From the NCBI GenBank assembly GCA_949292945.1, contig CASFAX010000001.1, forward strand, positions 63,341-127,340: DNA of 64,000 nucleotides, read 5' to 3'. Positions 15,953-24,560 of this stretch are shown here, in pieces (position 1 is the stretch's first letter; each line of letters opens with the position of its first letter). The position numbers and the translations under genes are program-made. The DNA is from an uncultured Bacillota bacterium (GTDB lineage: Bacteria; Bacillota; Clostridia; Peptostreptococcales; Anaerovoracaceae). Under the pieces are notes generated by a model. That model did no database searches and was not told where the DNA came from. It saw only the letters and a list, made by a program, of their open reading frames with translations.

Positions 15953-18859
15953 TTATTTCGTCAAAGCGTTAAGACTTGCCTCAAGCTCGTCCATGTACTG
16001 TCCGTACTTTGCCCAGTCTCCATCTGCCAGAGCATCCTGAGCGCTGTCGTAAGCATCGGCTGCGGCCCTGATGTAATCCTCCATGGTCATTTCCGGAGTA
16101 TCGTCATCCTCGCCCGTATCACCGCCTGACGGTTCATCGCTTTCAGCAGGCGGCTGGCCGGTTCCCTGACCTACGTCCACATCCTCACCGAACAGGCTTA
16201 TGAGGGCCTCTTCCAGAGTCGGCTCGTAGGCAATCTTGTCGCCGTAGGCCACGATGATTCTCTTAACTTCAGGAATTGCCGAATTTGACGACTCCAGATA
16301 TATAGGTTCTACGTACAGGAGAGAATCCTCGATAGGAATTACGAAGAGATTTCCTCTGCTGTACTTGGATCCTGCCTGGCTCCAGAGGGAGAAGTCCTGT
16401 GAAATCTCCGTGTTCTGGTCTATCTGGGCCTCTATCTGCATAGGTCCGTATACGTTCTTGTTCTTCGGCATCTGGTAAACCACAAGCTTTCCGTATGCGT
16501 CCCCGTCGTTTCTGGCAACGATGAGTGCCGTCATGTTCTGCTTGGACTTTACGGTATACGGCAGAATGCTTATGAACTCAGGCTCGTCCTCGCCCGGAAG
16601 CCTTGCTATGTAGTAGTTAGGCTTCATCTCCTGCTCTTCCTGACCGTATATCTCGTGAGCTATCGCCCAGCGGTCCTCGTCCTGATAGAACAGGTTTACG
16701 TCGTTCATGTGGTAGCGTCCGTATATGTCAGCCTGGATTCCGAACATGGTATCCGGGTATCTTATGTGGCTCTGAAGTCCTTCAGGCATTTCATCAAAGT
16801 CTTTAAAGAGCTTAGGATAAATCTTCTGATAGGTCTGCGCTATAGGATCGTTCTCGTCTACGATGTAGAAGTCCACATCACCGTTATACGCATCTACCAC
16901 TACCTTTACGGAATTTCTTATGTAATTTACTCCGCCGGCAGTGCCGTCGTACGGCTCCGAATAAGGGTAGTATGAGCTCGTGGTGTAGGCGTCCAGCATC
17001 CAGTATATCTTACCGTCAACGGTTACTGCATACGGGTCTCCCTCGTAGTGGAGATACGGCATTATGGTATTCACCCTGTCGACAATGTTCCTGTTGATTA
17101 TAATCCTGGAATCGCTGTCTATGTTGGACGATACCAGAAGCTTCATGCTGCCTTCTCTTATGGAGAACAGCACCCTGTTGAAGAAGTTCAGTTTGATTCC
17201 CGCATCTCCCTCGTACCTGGTGTACTTGTTGGAGTTTCCATCAGGGTAGTCGAACTCCTCCTCATCTGTTCCGACGATTACGTAATCGTTGGAAAGCTCG
17301 CCGAAGTAGATTTCAGGTCTGGTTATCTCTATTTCATCCACTGCTGATTCGGTAGGGATGTTCTTTATGAGAACGTCAGGCTGACCGCTGGCTGTAATGG
17401 TGTCCACTCTGGAGAGGGCGAGGCCGTATCCGTGGGTGTACTTAAGATGTCTGTTCAGCCAGGTGTTGCTTATTCTGGTTTCATCGATTTCGCGGACGGA
17501 AAGATAAGTCTGGGTGTAGTCCCCGTTTATGTCGTATCTGTCCACGTCGATGTCGTTGAAGGTGTAGTACTGCCTTATGCTCTGAGTCTGGTTATAGAAG
17601 GTCTTAACCGGATCGTAGTCGTTGATTCTTATGTTGCTGATGGTATCCTGGTTGTTGTTTATGTCTTCCGTAGTCAGACTGTTGTTGGCCGCAAACTCCT
17701 GAGTTTCCACTTCGTCCAGGTCGTAGGCGTGCTGCGTGTACTCTATGTTTCTCTGAAGATATTCAGTTTCCTTTGCGATTTCGTTAGGAGATACGACGTA
17801 GTTCTGAACTAAAAGGGCAGCGCCTACGCCGACTGCTCCCACAACGATCATGGCAGCCGGAACTATGAGTATCTTCTTCAGGTTCTTCTTCTTTATGAAT
17901 ACGACGGTAGCCACGGCTCCCAGAACCGCCAGCACCATGAGAACCCTGTATACCCAGAGGGTAACGTTTACATCCGTGTATCCCGCTCCGTATACGGAAC
18001 CGGTGTGGGAGTGAAGCAGGTCAAACTGCTTCAGGTAATAGTGTATTCCCAGCATCAGAAAGAATATAACTCCCAGAACCGAAAGCTTTCCGCTGGCTAT
18101 GGAAAGGAGCTGCTTTACATTTGTGTCGGACACACTTCTCGGCTTCGACGCTCTCTTTGCAGCCTTTGCGCCGAAAGCTCCAAAGGCTTTTCCAAAAGGA
18201 TTGTCATCGCCGAAAGGATTGTTAAACTCCGCCTCCTCCTCAAAAGGTCTGGCTTCGTCTTCCTCGTATATGTCAGGGCTGTGCATGGTGAGAAGTATGA
18301 GGTAGTATACGAAGGTCACCACCAGGAACAGCACGATTATTCCTATGAGCATGTCGTTGCACTGCTTAAGGAAGTCGAACTTGAATATATAGAACGAAAT
18401 ATCGTGTCCGAACAGCGGGTCATCCAGTCCGAAATCGGTGGAATTGGTAAACTGCAGTATCTGGAACCACAGTCCGCTTACGCAGTAGAAAGCCACGATG
18501 AGACCGAACAGGATGGAGATGATGTTGGTTATCAGGTTCAGCCTCTTCATGTTGGTGATTTCGCTGGACACGATTTTCTGAAAATAGCCTTTTTTCAGGT
18601 GTCTCAGATATATGTTCAGAAGCACCGTCACTATGATGAAAAGCGGAATTCCGAACTTTAACTGGGTGAACAGCTGAGTGAAGAATACGCTTACGTATCC
18701 CATTTCGCTGAACCACATCCAGTCGGTTATGAAGTTGGTAAGGGACACCAGAAGCCCCGCAACTATAACCAGTACGAGAAATATTATGGTTATATTTCTG
18801 CTGGCTTTGGAAGGATTTCTCGTCTTTTTGGATTTCTTTTCCCGGTTTTTGTTAAACAA
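15953..18859 (-). CDS. UPF0182 family membrane protein
   Basis: 968 residues, the usual size of UPF0182. Seven membrane segments occupy about residues 20-345. A very large extracytoplasmic region (about 350-870) then carries family stretches such as YNQTQSIRQYYTFNDIDVDRY, VSVREIDETRISNTWLNRHLKYTHGYG and PEIYFGELSNDYVIVGT. The final 100 residues are an acidic linker and a short helical tail. The molecular role of this family is unknown. The start is TTG, one base after the TGA of the preceding gene, with GGAGG 8 nt upstream inside that gene. The arrangement implies coupled translation in an envelope operon. Confidence 0.93.
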   Translation of the reverse strand: MFNKNREKKSKKTRNPSKASRNITIIFLVLVIVAGLLVSLTNFITDWMWFSEMGYVSVFFTQLFTQLKFGIPLFIIVTVLLNIYLRHLKKGYFQKIVSSEITNMKRLNLITNIISILFGLIVAFYCVSGLWFQILQFTNSTDFGLDDPLFGHDISFYIFKFDFLKQCNDMLIGIIVLFLVVTFVYYLILLTMHSPDIYEEDEARPFEEEAEFNNPFGDDNPFGKAFGAFGAKAAKRASKPRSVSDTNVKQLLSIASGKLSVLGVIFFLMLGIHYYLKQFDLLHSHTGSVYGAGYTDVNVTLWVYRVLMVLAVLGAVATVVFIKKKNLKKILIVPAAMIVVGAVGVGAALLVQNYVVSPNEIAKETEYLQRNIEYTQHAYDLDEVETQEFAANNSLTTEDINNNQDTISNIRINDYDPVKTFYNQTQSIRQYYTFNDIDVDRYDINGDYTQTYLSVREIDETRISNTWLNRHLKYTHGYGLALSRVDTITASGQPDVLIKNIPTESAVDEIEITRPEIYFGELSNDYVIVGTDEEEFDYPDGNSNKYTRYEGDAGIKLNFFNRVLFSIREGSMKLLVSSNIDSDSRIIINRNIVDRVNTIMPYLHYEGDPYAVTVDGKIYWMLDAYTTSSYYPYSEPYDGTAGGVNYIRNSVKVVVDAYNGDVDFYIVDENDPIAQTYQKIYPKLFKDFDEMPEGLQSHIRYPDTMFGIQADIYGRYHMNDVNLFYQDEDRWAIAHEIYGQEEQEMKPNYYIARLPGEDEPEFISILPYTVKSKQNMTALIVARNDGDAYGKLVVYQMPKNKNVYGPMQIEAQIDQNTEISQDFSLWSQAGSKYSRGNLFVIPIEDSLLYVEPIYLESSNSAIPEVKRIIVAYGDKIAYEPTLEEALISLFGEDVDVGQGTGQPPAESDEPSGGDTGEDDDTPEMTMEDYIRAAADAYDSAQDALADGDWAKYGQYMDELEASLNALTK

Positions 18860-18860
18860 A

Positions 18861-20993
18861 TCAGTTTTCCTCCAGTACGTCTACAACTTCGCTTACTGTC
18901 ACTTTCTTATCCTCGGCAACCAGGTGAACTACGTATTCTCCCTTTGTCACATCGCTGCTGTCGCTGGTGACTTCCTCGGTTTCAACCATAACGTAGAAGT
19001 CCACTCCGTTCTGCCTTATTTCGCCTATTCTCAGGGTGTTTATTCCGTAAGTCACGGACTCTTCGCCGGATTCCTCGTTTTTGGAGTCAACCAGCCCGGA
19101 ATAGTATTCCAGAACCTGACCGACCACGGCGTTGCCGTAGTTTACGGTCGCGCCTTCGTCGTCGGTATACCACGCCATATCCACAAAGGTCTCGGACCCG
19201 TCAAGGCCGGAAATCCTCTCTTCCATTCCGGACGGTATGGTAAGGTCCGCCGCGGCCTCCACGGTACCTATGCTGCGCGCCCTGTCCTTTTCAGCCTCCA
19301 CGAGAGCCGCAGTTCCCGTAAGCTCGGTCTCCTCCGATGCCGGTTCCGGCTCGTCCGCCGGCTCTTCGGAATCTCCCGTGAAGAAGCTTATGATTTTGGA
19401 ATATCCGTCGTTTATGCACTTTGCCGCCGTGCTGTCCTCTGCAAACATGAGGATTCCCACCATCACCAGGTTTATTACGACTATAACTGCGAGAATTCCT
19501 ATTACGATGTTCAGCGCTCTGCCTTTTTTGTGTTTCTTAGCATCTTCCTCGTCAGGCTCGTCACCATCATCAAAGAGAGCAGTATCAGCCACTTTGGACT
19601 TACATGCTTCTTCACCGCTGCCGTCTTTTTCTCCGGTCGGCTCATCTTTTTTCTCATCACTGGGGGGACAGGTCTCTGGCTCTTTTGCAGGTTTTTCTCC
19701 GGCTTCCCCGGCGTTATTTTCGTCCGCCTCCGGCTCTTTTTCAGGCTCTGCTTCCGCCTCGTTTGCGGCTTCTGCTTCTTCGGAAGGCTCTGCCTCTTTC
19801 CGTTCTTCGGCAGGCTCCGCATCTGCCTTTTCCTGTTCTGCTGGTTCTGACTCCGGCGTTTCAGAAGGTTCAGTTTCTGCTTCTGTCTTTTCCCCTTCGG
19901 CCGGCTCAGCTTTTGCTTCAACAGGATCTGCTTCCGCTTTCACCGGTTCTGCGGCTTCAGTTTCCGCCTCCGCAGGCTTTTCCTCCGGTGCAGGTACGGT
20001 CTCTTCCTTCTTCTCGCCCGCTTCGCCTTCGAACAAATCGGTTATGACATAATCGTCAAGACCGTCAACCTCGTCGTCGGCTTTGCTCGGCCTGTTCTTA
20101 AATCTGTCAACGGCCGCCATCACTCCGCCTATTGCCGCGCCTGCGCCTGCGGTCTTCTTCTCTTCTGCCGCAGCGCTTCTCAGCTCCTCTCTGCTCCAGT
20201 CGTCTCTGGCCTTCTGGAGCTTTTCGTACTTTTCCTTAAAAGAAGCCTCGGCGTCTGATTCTTCCCTTATTCTCTGTCTCAGCCTTTCGTACTCCTGATC
20301 GAGCAAAGCCTGAAACTCTTCGTTTTTCTTATTAAAAGTGTAGAATTTATCGATTTTATGACTGGTTCCGGCTGAAGAACTCTCGGTTAAATCCTCCAGC
20401 TTCAGAGGTCTGTCCCCTTCTTCTGCTCCGGTATCAGCCTTTGATTTCTTTTCTGCCTCCTTTGGTTCCTCAGGCAAAGGTGCATTTCCAGGTCCGCCCG
20501 TTTCGGAAGATTCTGCTGCGCTTTCATCCACGTTTTTCGCACCGGTTTCTTCCGCCTCACGGGCCTTAAGGGCTTCTTCTCTCTTTCTCTTTACCACATC
20601 GGAAGGCCTGTCAATCCTCATAGTCGAACCAAGGCTCCAGTCGAAAGCCCCGCTCTTTGTTTCAGGCATGTCTCCGAAAATCCCGGACCCGCCGTCTGCC
20701 CCGGACGGCTCCTCAAAGCCCCGGTATATGTGATTATCCCTTTCCTCCAGCACCGAAGACCAGTTAAAGTCTATGTCGTCGGTCTCAGGGCTGTCCTCTT
20801 CCGGAAATCCTTCCAGATCCCACTGAAGATCGTCCATGTGAAAGGGTTTTCTTGCAGGAGGTTCCTCACCTCTTCCCATGTCAGCAACGCTTCCGAAGGC
20901 AGAATCCGCTTCGGCAGCTGTTACGGGTGTACCGCAGTTGCTGCAGAATCTGTCTCCGACCTCAAGTTTCTTACCGCATTTTTTGCAATACAT
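18861..20993 (-). CDS. Zinc-ribbon membrane protein with long acidic low-complexity region
   Basis: About 710 residues. It opens with a zinc ribbon (MYCKKCGKKLEVGDRFCSNCG). A coiled-coil region follows (about 220-280, repeated E/K/R), then a 170-residue Glu/Ala/Pro/Lys-rich stretch with imperfect AEPAE/EAEPEK repeats. Next comes one membrane helix (about 500-522, NIVIGILAVIVVINLVMVGIL) and an outer domain of about 180 residues. The start at 20993 was chosen because GGGAGG lies 5 nt upstream. Cytosolic zinc-ribbon plus outer domain suggests a sensor or anchor linking cytoplasm and envelope, but no known family was recognised for the outer domain. It is coupled to the UPF0182 gene downstream. 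Confidence 0.7.
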   Translation of the reverse strand: MYCKKCGKKLEVGDRFCSNCGTPVTAAEADSAFGSVADMGRGEEPPARKPFHMDDLQWDLEGFPEEDSPETDDIDFNWSSVLEERDNHIYRGFEEPSGADGGSGIFGDMPETKSGAFDWSLGSTMRIDRPSDVVKRKREEALKAREAEETGAKNVDESAAESSETGGPGNAPLPEEPKEAEKKSKADTGAEEGDRPLKLEDLTESSSAGTSHKIDKFYTFNKKNEEFQALLDQEYERLRQRIREESDAEASFKEKYEKLQKARDDWSREELRSAAAEEKKTAGAGAAIGGVMAAVDRFKNRPSKADDEVDGLDDYVITDLFEGEAGEKKEETVPAPEEKPAEAETEAAEPVKAEADPVEAKAEPAEGEKTEAETEPSETPESEPAEQEKADAEPAEERKEAEPSEEAEAANEAEAEPEKEPEADENNAGEAGEKPAKEPETCPPSDEKKDEPTGEKDGSGEEACKSKVADTALFDDGDEPDEEDAKKHKKGRALNIVIGILAVIVVINLVMVGILMFAEDSTAAKCINDGYSKIISFFTGDSEEPADEPEPASEETELTGTAALVEAEKDRARSIGTVEAAADLTIPSGMEERISGLDGSETFVDMAWYTDDEGATVNYGNAVVGQVLEYYSGLVDSKNEESGEESVTYGINTLRIGEIRQNGVDFYVMVETEEVTSDSSDVTKGEYVVHLVAEDKKVTVSEVVDVLEEN

Positions 20994-21019
20994 ACTTTCC
21001 TCCCGGATCGTCAAAAGTT

Positions 21020-21691
21020 TTATTTAATCTGTTCTTCCAGTTCTTCTAAAGTGTAACGGTTGCCCCTTTTGTCGACGGCGCAGTCTCTTGAAAAGTACTT
21101 CTTAGGGACAAAATCTTCACCTTCGCCGCTTTCGAGCTCTCCCTGTTTTTCCCCGGCAGCAGCCGGTCTCTCAGCAGCTTCAGACTCCTTCACCTCGTCT
21201 ATGGTGACGGTCACCTTCAGATCATCGGGAACCTTCGCGATAATCTCCATGGCCTCTTCGCTGCGCTCAGGTTCAGGGCTATCCTTCTCAGATTCCGGAG
21301 CATCGGCTGCCATATGGGCCTCAGCTTTTACTTTTTCCGTGGTTTCGGCTCCGGCAAATGGTTTGCACCCGCTTTCGCCTCCGCCCGGATTTACGGCTTC
21401 AGCCGGTTCAAGGGTTTTTGCCGCCTCCGGAAGGCCTGCCATTTCCGGGTTTCCGATGTCTTCTGCGGCCTCAGCCTTTGGGCCCGCCTCCTTTGAAATG
21501 GCGTTTAAAGCCTCGCTTATATCGTCCACCTTCCCGCTTATTTCCTCGAGAAGCGTCTTTCTCTTTACCGCTCTGGCAAAAGCCCTTACGACGGCAAACA
21601 AAATAATCAGGCCGAGAATAACCAGCAGTCCGATCTCAATCTCGTACTGATAATTTATGATAAATTCACCTATAGTTCCAACTGCGTTCAT
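21020..21691 (-). CDS. Small membrane protein with acidic tail
   Basis: 223 residues. One N-terminal membrane helix (about 18-36, IGLLVILGLIILFAVVRAF) is followed by a basic stop-transfer (ARAVKRK). A long Glu/Ala/Pro-rich tail then ends in the ordered sequence DCAVDKRGNRYTLEELEEQIK. GAGGAG stands 8 nt before the ATG. It is the first gene of a leftward unit with the zinc-ribbon and UPF0182 proteins (gaps of 26 and 1 bp) and shares their acidic low-complexity style. No family recognised; function unknown. Confidence 0.7.
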   Translation of the reverse strand: MNAVGTIGEFIINYQYEIEIGLLVILGLIILFAVVRAFARAVKRKTLLEEISGKVDDISEALNAISKEAGPKAEAAEDIGNPEMAGLPEAAKTLEPAEAVNPGGGESGCKPFAGAETTEKVKAEAHMAADAPESEKDSPEPERSEEAMEIIAKVPDDLKVTVTIDEVKESEAAERPAAAGEKQGELESGEGEDFVPKKYFSRDCAVDKRGNRYTLEELEEQIK

Positions 21692-21772
21692 CAGTTTTTC
21701 TCCTCAAAGATACATTTCGTATTATTATACTATATTTATCGCCTTTCGGCAAATGCTATTAGCTCAATAACA

Positions 21773-21801
21773 TTGAAGTTTCACACGTTTTATGGTAAAA
21801 T
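21773..21801 (+). promoter_or_regulatory. Promoter of the DtxR-family gene
   Basis: TTGAAG, 17 bp, TAAAAT. Transcription would begin near 21808, which supports the ATG at 21833 as start rather than any upstream codon. Confidence 0.7.
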
Positions 21802-21832
21802 GATTTTATATTTTGCGGGAGGTCGGGGAGAA

Positions 21833-22246
21833 ATGCAAAGCACGGAATCAATGGAAAATTACCTGGAAACCATACTTGTTCTCAGCAGGATAAAACCGGT
21901 GGTCCGCTCCGTAGACGTGGCCGAGGAAACCGGTTTCAAGAAGTCCAGCGTAAGCGTGGCTATGAAAAAGCTCAGAGAGAGCGGCCACATCACCGTCACT
22001 AAGGAAGGGTATATCTATCTTACCGATTCAGGCAGGGAAATCGCGGAAATGATCTTTGAGCGCCACCAGCTCATATCCCAGTGGCTCATGTTTCTGGGAG
22101 TCGACGAAAAGACGGCTCTGGACGATGCATGCCGCATGGAGCACGTAATCAGCCGGGAAAGCTTTGAGGCCATAAAAAAACACGCCATGGCAGGCATGAA
22201 GAATTTGACAAAATCGTCTGAGGTGTGCGGAAAGGTCAAGGCATAA
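21833..22246 (+). CDS. DtxR/MntR-family metal-dependent regulator
   Basis: 137 residues, the length of MntR-type proteins without the SH3-like domain. The winged helix reads ENYLETILVLSRIKPVVRSVDVAEETGFKKSSVSVAMKKLRESGHITVTKEGYIYLTDSGREIA. The dimerisation/metal region includes FERHQLISQWLMFLGVDEKTALDDACRMEHVISRESFEAI. In the family, such His/Glu/Cys residues bind Mn or Fe and switch on DNA binding. No metal transporter gene is adjacent, so targets must lie elsewhere. GGGGAG and GGGAGG stand in front of the ATG. Its stop codon lies within the conserved left end of a 149-bp dispersed intergenic element. Confidence 0.9.
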   Translation: MQSTESMENYLETILVLSRIKPVVRSVDVAEETGFKKSSVSVAMKKLRESGHITVTKEGYIYLTDSGREIAEMIFERHQLISQWLMFLGVDEKTALDDACRMEHVISRESFEAIKKHAMAGMKNLTKSSEVCGKVKA

Positions 22247-22389
22247 TTTTACAAAACAGACATGAATACTTGAAAAGGTCAAGGATATTCCAGGGCTTAA
22301 CCCCCGTTTCCTTGACCTTTTTTGTTGCTGTAAGAGAGACGTCAATTTTTGCCTTGACCAACTTTTATCGCGGCTGCAATTTTGTCAAA
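22241..22389 (+). repeat. Dispersed 149-bp intergenic element, copy A
   Basis: Aligns without gaps to 33978-34126. Shared boxes at identical spacing: GCATAATTT, then GGTCAAnGA 36 bp on, TTCCTTGACCTTTT closing a hairpin with it, GTCAATTTT 23 bp after that hairpin, and TTTTGTCAAA at the end. A hand count gives about 85 identical positions of 149, mostly in the boxes. Both copies follow plus-strand genes. The hairpin followed by TTTTTT at 22277-22323 can also act as terminator of the DtxR gene. Confidence 0.7.
22277..22323 (+). terminator. Terminator hairpin within element copy A
   Basis: GGTCAAGGA pairs with TCCTTGACC across a 23-nt loop; TTTTTTG follows. Confidence 0.75.
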
Positions 22390-22426
22390 TTCGCAGCTAT
22401 GAACAACCGACAAAACTCTTACGACG

Positions 22427-22927
22427 CTATATTCTTTCGTACGCAATCCTCGGTGTCCCGTCCTCAGTGCAGTAAATGATTCCGCATCTTTTGAACCCGT
22501 ATTTTTCCAAAAGATGCTGCATTATCTTATTGTCATGGTGAGTATCTATTCTGATATGACACGTTTCTCCGGTGCAGAATTTCAGGGCTTTATCTAAAAC
22601 GCCGTGAACTTTTCCGTCTCCTGCAATTCTGTGAATCGTTCCGTACACGGTTTCTGAAATCCACTCTCCATCAATTTCCGCATACGTTTCATCTTCGCCG
22701 ATTATAAAGGCAAACACTCCGTGAATGCCGCTTTCGTTCTCAATGACATAAAGCTGCTTCTTTTCTATGTCAGCTTCCAGAACTTCCTGCCATGGCCAGC
22801 CGCCCGTCCACTGATTGGGGTTGCCGTTTTTTGCCATGAAATTCCTGGCATATGCATATATATCCATGATACAGGAAAGGTCATCCACACGGGCATATCT
22901 TATTCTGTAATCCTTTTCATCCGTCAT
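22427..22927 (-). CDS. GNAT-family N-acetyltransferase
   Basis: 166 residues. The GNAT layout is visible: N-terminal YRIRYARVDDLSCIMDIYAYARNFMAKNGNPNQW, a central strand VIENESGIHGVFAFIIGED, and the C-terminal LLEKYGFKRCGIIYCTEDGTPRIAYER. The stretch MAKNGNPNQW is common in a subgroup of uncharacterised clostridial acetyltransferases. Substrate is unknown. Its ribosome site (AAGGAG) is formed by the last codons of radA, 4 bp upstream, so the two are cotranscribed. Confidence 0.88.
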   Translation of the reverse strand: MTDEKDYRIRYARVDDLSCIMDIYAYARNFMAKNGNPNQWTGGWPWQEVLEADIEKKQLYVIENESGIHGVFAFIIGEDETYAEIDGEWISETVYGTIHRIAGDGKVHGVLDKALKFCTGETCHIRIDTHHDNKIMQHLLEKYGFKRCGIIYCTEDGTPRIAYERI

Positions 22928-22931
22928 TTTT

Positions 22932-24323
22932 CTACTCCTTAAACGCCCGTATCGCGTCGCTTACCGTGTTTACGCCGGTAAGATTAAGGCCGTCCAGGCG
23001 CTTTTCACCTTTAAGCTTCTTTGCATCTCGCATGGGAAGTATTATTTCCTCGTAGCCCATGCGTTTTGCCTCCATAGCGATTTTGTCGGCTCCTGAAACA
23101 GAGCGCACTCCGCCCGTAAGCCCCACTTCGCCGATTGCTATAAGCCGGCGACTCGAGGCTATGCCACGGTACGACGAGTAGATGGCAAGAACCACCGCAA
23201 GGTCCACAGCCGTTCCGTCAGGCCGCACTCCGCCTGCAACGTTTACGTAGACGTCGCTGTTTGCCATGGGAATTCCGGCTTTTTTTTCGAGAACGGCAAG
23301 GAGCATGGAAAGCCTCTGATTCTCCACCCCGACGGCGGTTCTTCTGGCAAAGCCTACGTTTGCCGAAGCCGTCAAAGCCTGTATCTCAAACATCACCGGC
23401 CGGCTTCCCTCATATACGGCAGTCACCACGGAGCCTTCCGGTTTTCCTCCCGTTCCTTCCACAAAAATCTCGGACAGGTTTGGAATCTCCACGAGGCCTT
23501 CTTCCTCCATGCGGAAAGCGCCTATTTCGCTGGTAGTTCCAAAGCGGTTCTTATATGCGCGGAGAATTCTCAGGTCGTTGTCCCTCTCCCCCGTAAAGCT
23601 GAGGACGCAGTCAACAAGATGTTCCACTATCTTCGGTCCAGCCAGTTCGCCGCTCTTTGTTACGTGGGCCACTATGAACACCGGAATGTTGCGGTTTTTG
23701 CCAAGACGCATGAGAAGGTTTCCGCAGGCTCTCACCTGTGAGACGCTGCCTGGCGCCGAATCCATCTCCTGGGTGTACATGGTCTGGATGGAGTCTATTA
23801 TTATAAACTCAGGATTCATTTCAGATGCGACCGTTTCAACGTTTTCCATGTTTGTTTCGGACAGCACAAAGAGCCTGTCGCTGAAATCGCCACAGACTCT
23901 GTCCGCTCTCATCTTTATCTGCTCTCCCGATTCCTCTCCGGAAACGTAGAGAACTCTTCCGTAATCCCTTGCAATGCTGGCCGCTGCCTGTATTATCAGG
24001 GTGGACTTTCCTATGCCCGGCTCTCCCGATATGAGAACCAGAGAGCCTTTGACCATGCCTCCGCCGAGAACCCTGTCCAGCTCCCCGATGCCGGTTTTCA
24101 TCCGGCTGTAGCTGGCAGAGCCCACATTTTTCAGTGGGGTCGCCTTAACCCTTTCCCCGTCAGCCGTGCCCGCAGTTCGCCTGCGTGTATCCGCGCCGTC
24201 GGTGTCCGGAACCTTTTCTTCCACAAATGAACCCCACGCGCCGCAGATACACTGTCCCAGCCACTTGGGGCTCTCGTAGCCGCACTCCTGACAGACAAAT
24301 ACCGTTTTACCTTTTCTGGCCAT
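22932..24323 (-). CDS. radA: DNA repair protein RadA (Sms)
   Basis: About 463 residues. An N-terminal zinc finger (CQECGYESPKWLGQCICGAWG) precedes a RecA-like ATPase with Walker A GEPGIGKST and the RadA-specific motif YKNRFG. A Lon-like C-terminal domain (NVAGGVRPDGTAVDLAVVLAIYSS, GEVGLTGGVRSV) follows. It is a helicase-like motor that helps branch migration in recombination and repair. The start at 24323 has GAGG 6 nt upstream; a second ATG at 24341 lacks a ribosome site. Confidence 0.97.
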   Translation of the reverse strand: MARKGKTVFVCQECGYESPKWLGQCICGAWGSFVEEKVPDTDGADTRRRTAGTADGERVKATPLKNVGSASYSRMKTGIGELDRVLGGGMVKGSLVLISGEPGIGKSTLIIQAAASIARDYGRVLYVSGEESGEQIKMRADRVCGDFSDRLFVLSETNMENVETVASEMNPEFIIIDSIQTMYTQEMDSAPGSVSQVRACGNLLMRLGKNRNIPVFIVAHVTKSGELAGPKIVEHLVDCVLSFTGERDNDLRILRAYKNRFGTTSEIGAFRMEEEGLVEIPNLSEIFVEGTGGKPEGSVVTAVYEGSRPVMFEIQALTASANVGFARRTAVGVENQRLSMLLAVLEKKAGIPMANSDVYVNVAGGVRPDGTAVDLAVVLAIYSSYRGIASSRRLIAIGEVGLTGGVRSVSGADKIAMEAKRMGYEEIILPMRDAKKLKGEKRLDGLNLTGVNTVSDAIRAFKE

Positions 24324-24349
24324 TTTTAACCTCTTTTCCATACGAAATA

Positions 24350-24560
24350 CCTGTCACTCAAGTATATCAGAACTCTGCACCCATGTCCATGGGATGAGGT
24401 TCGCAGAAGGGCCCGGCGAGAAGCCCGCGCCGCTCATGACGAAGCGCTCTCGTGGTAAGACCATGCGGTAAGGCCGTCATGCTCCACGCTGACAACTGTC
24501 AGCCACCAGCTGCCAGCTGTCAGCCACCAGCTGCCAGCTGTCAGCGGTCAGGAAATGATT
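24350..24560. repeat. Intergenic region with 21-bp tandem repeat
   Basis: 210 bp with no gene. A 21-bp unit beginning CTGTCAGCCACC repeats 2.6 times at 24496-24549, with the two full units identical. The rest is GC-rich and unstructured to the eye. Confidence 0.8.

Noticed and set aside
24496..24549. Possible CRISPR array
   Set aside because: The units are contiguous without unique spacers and only 2.6 copies exist.
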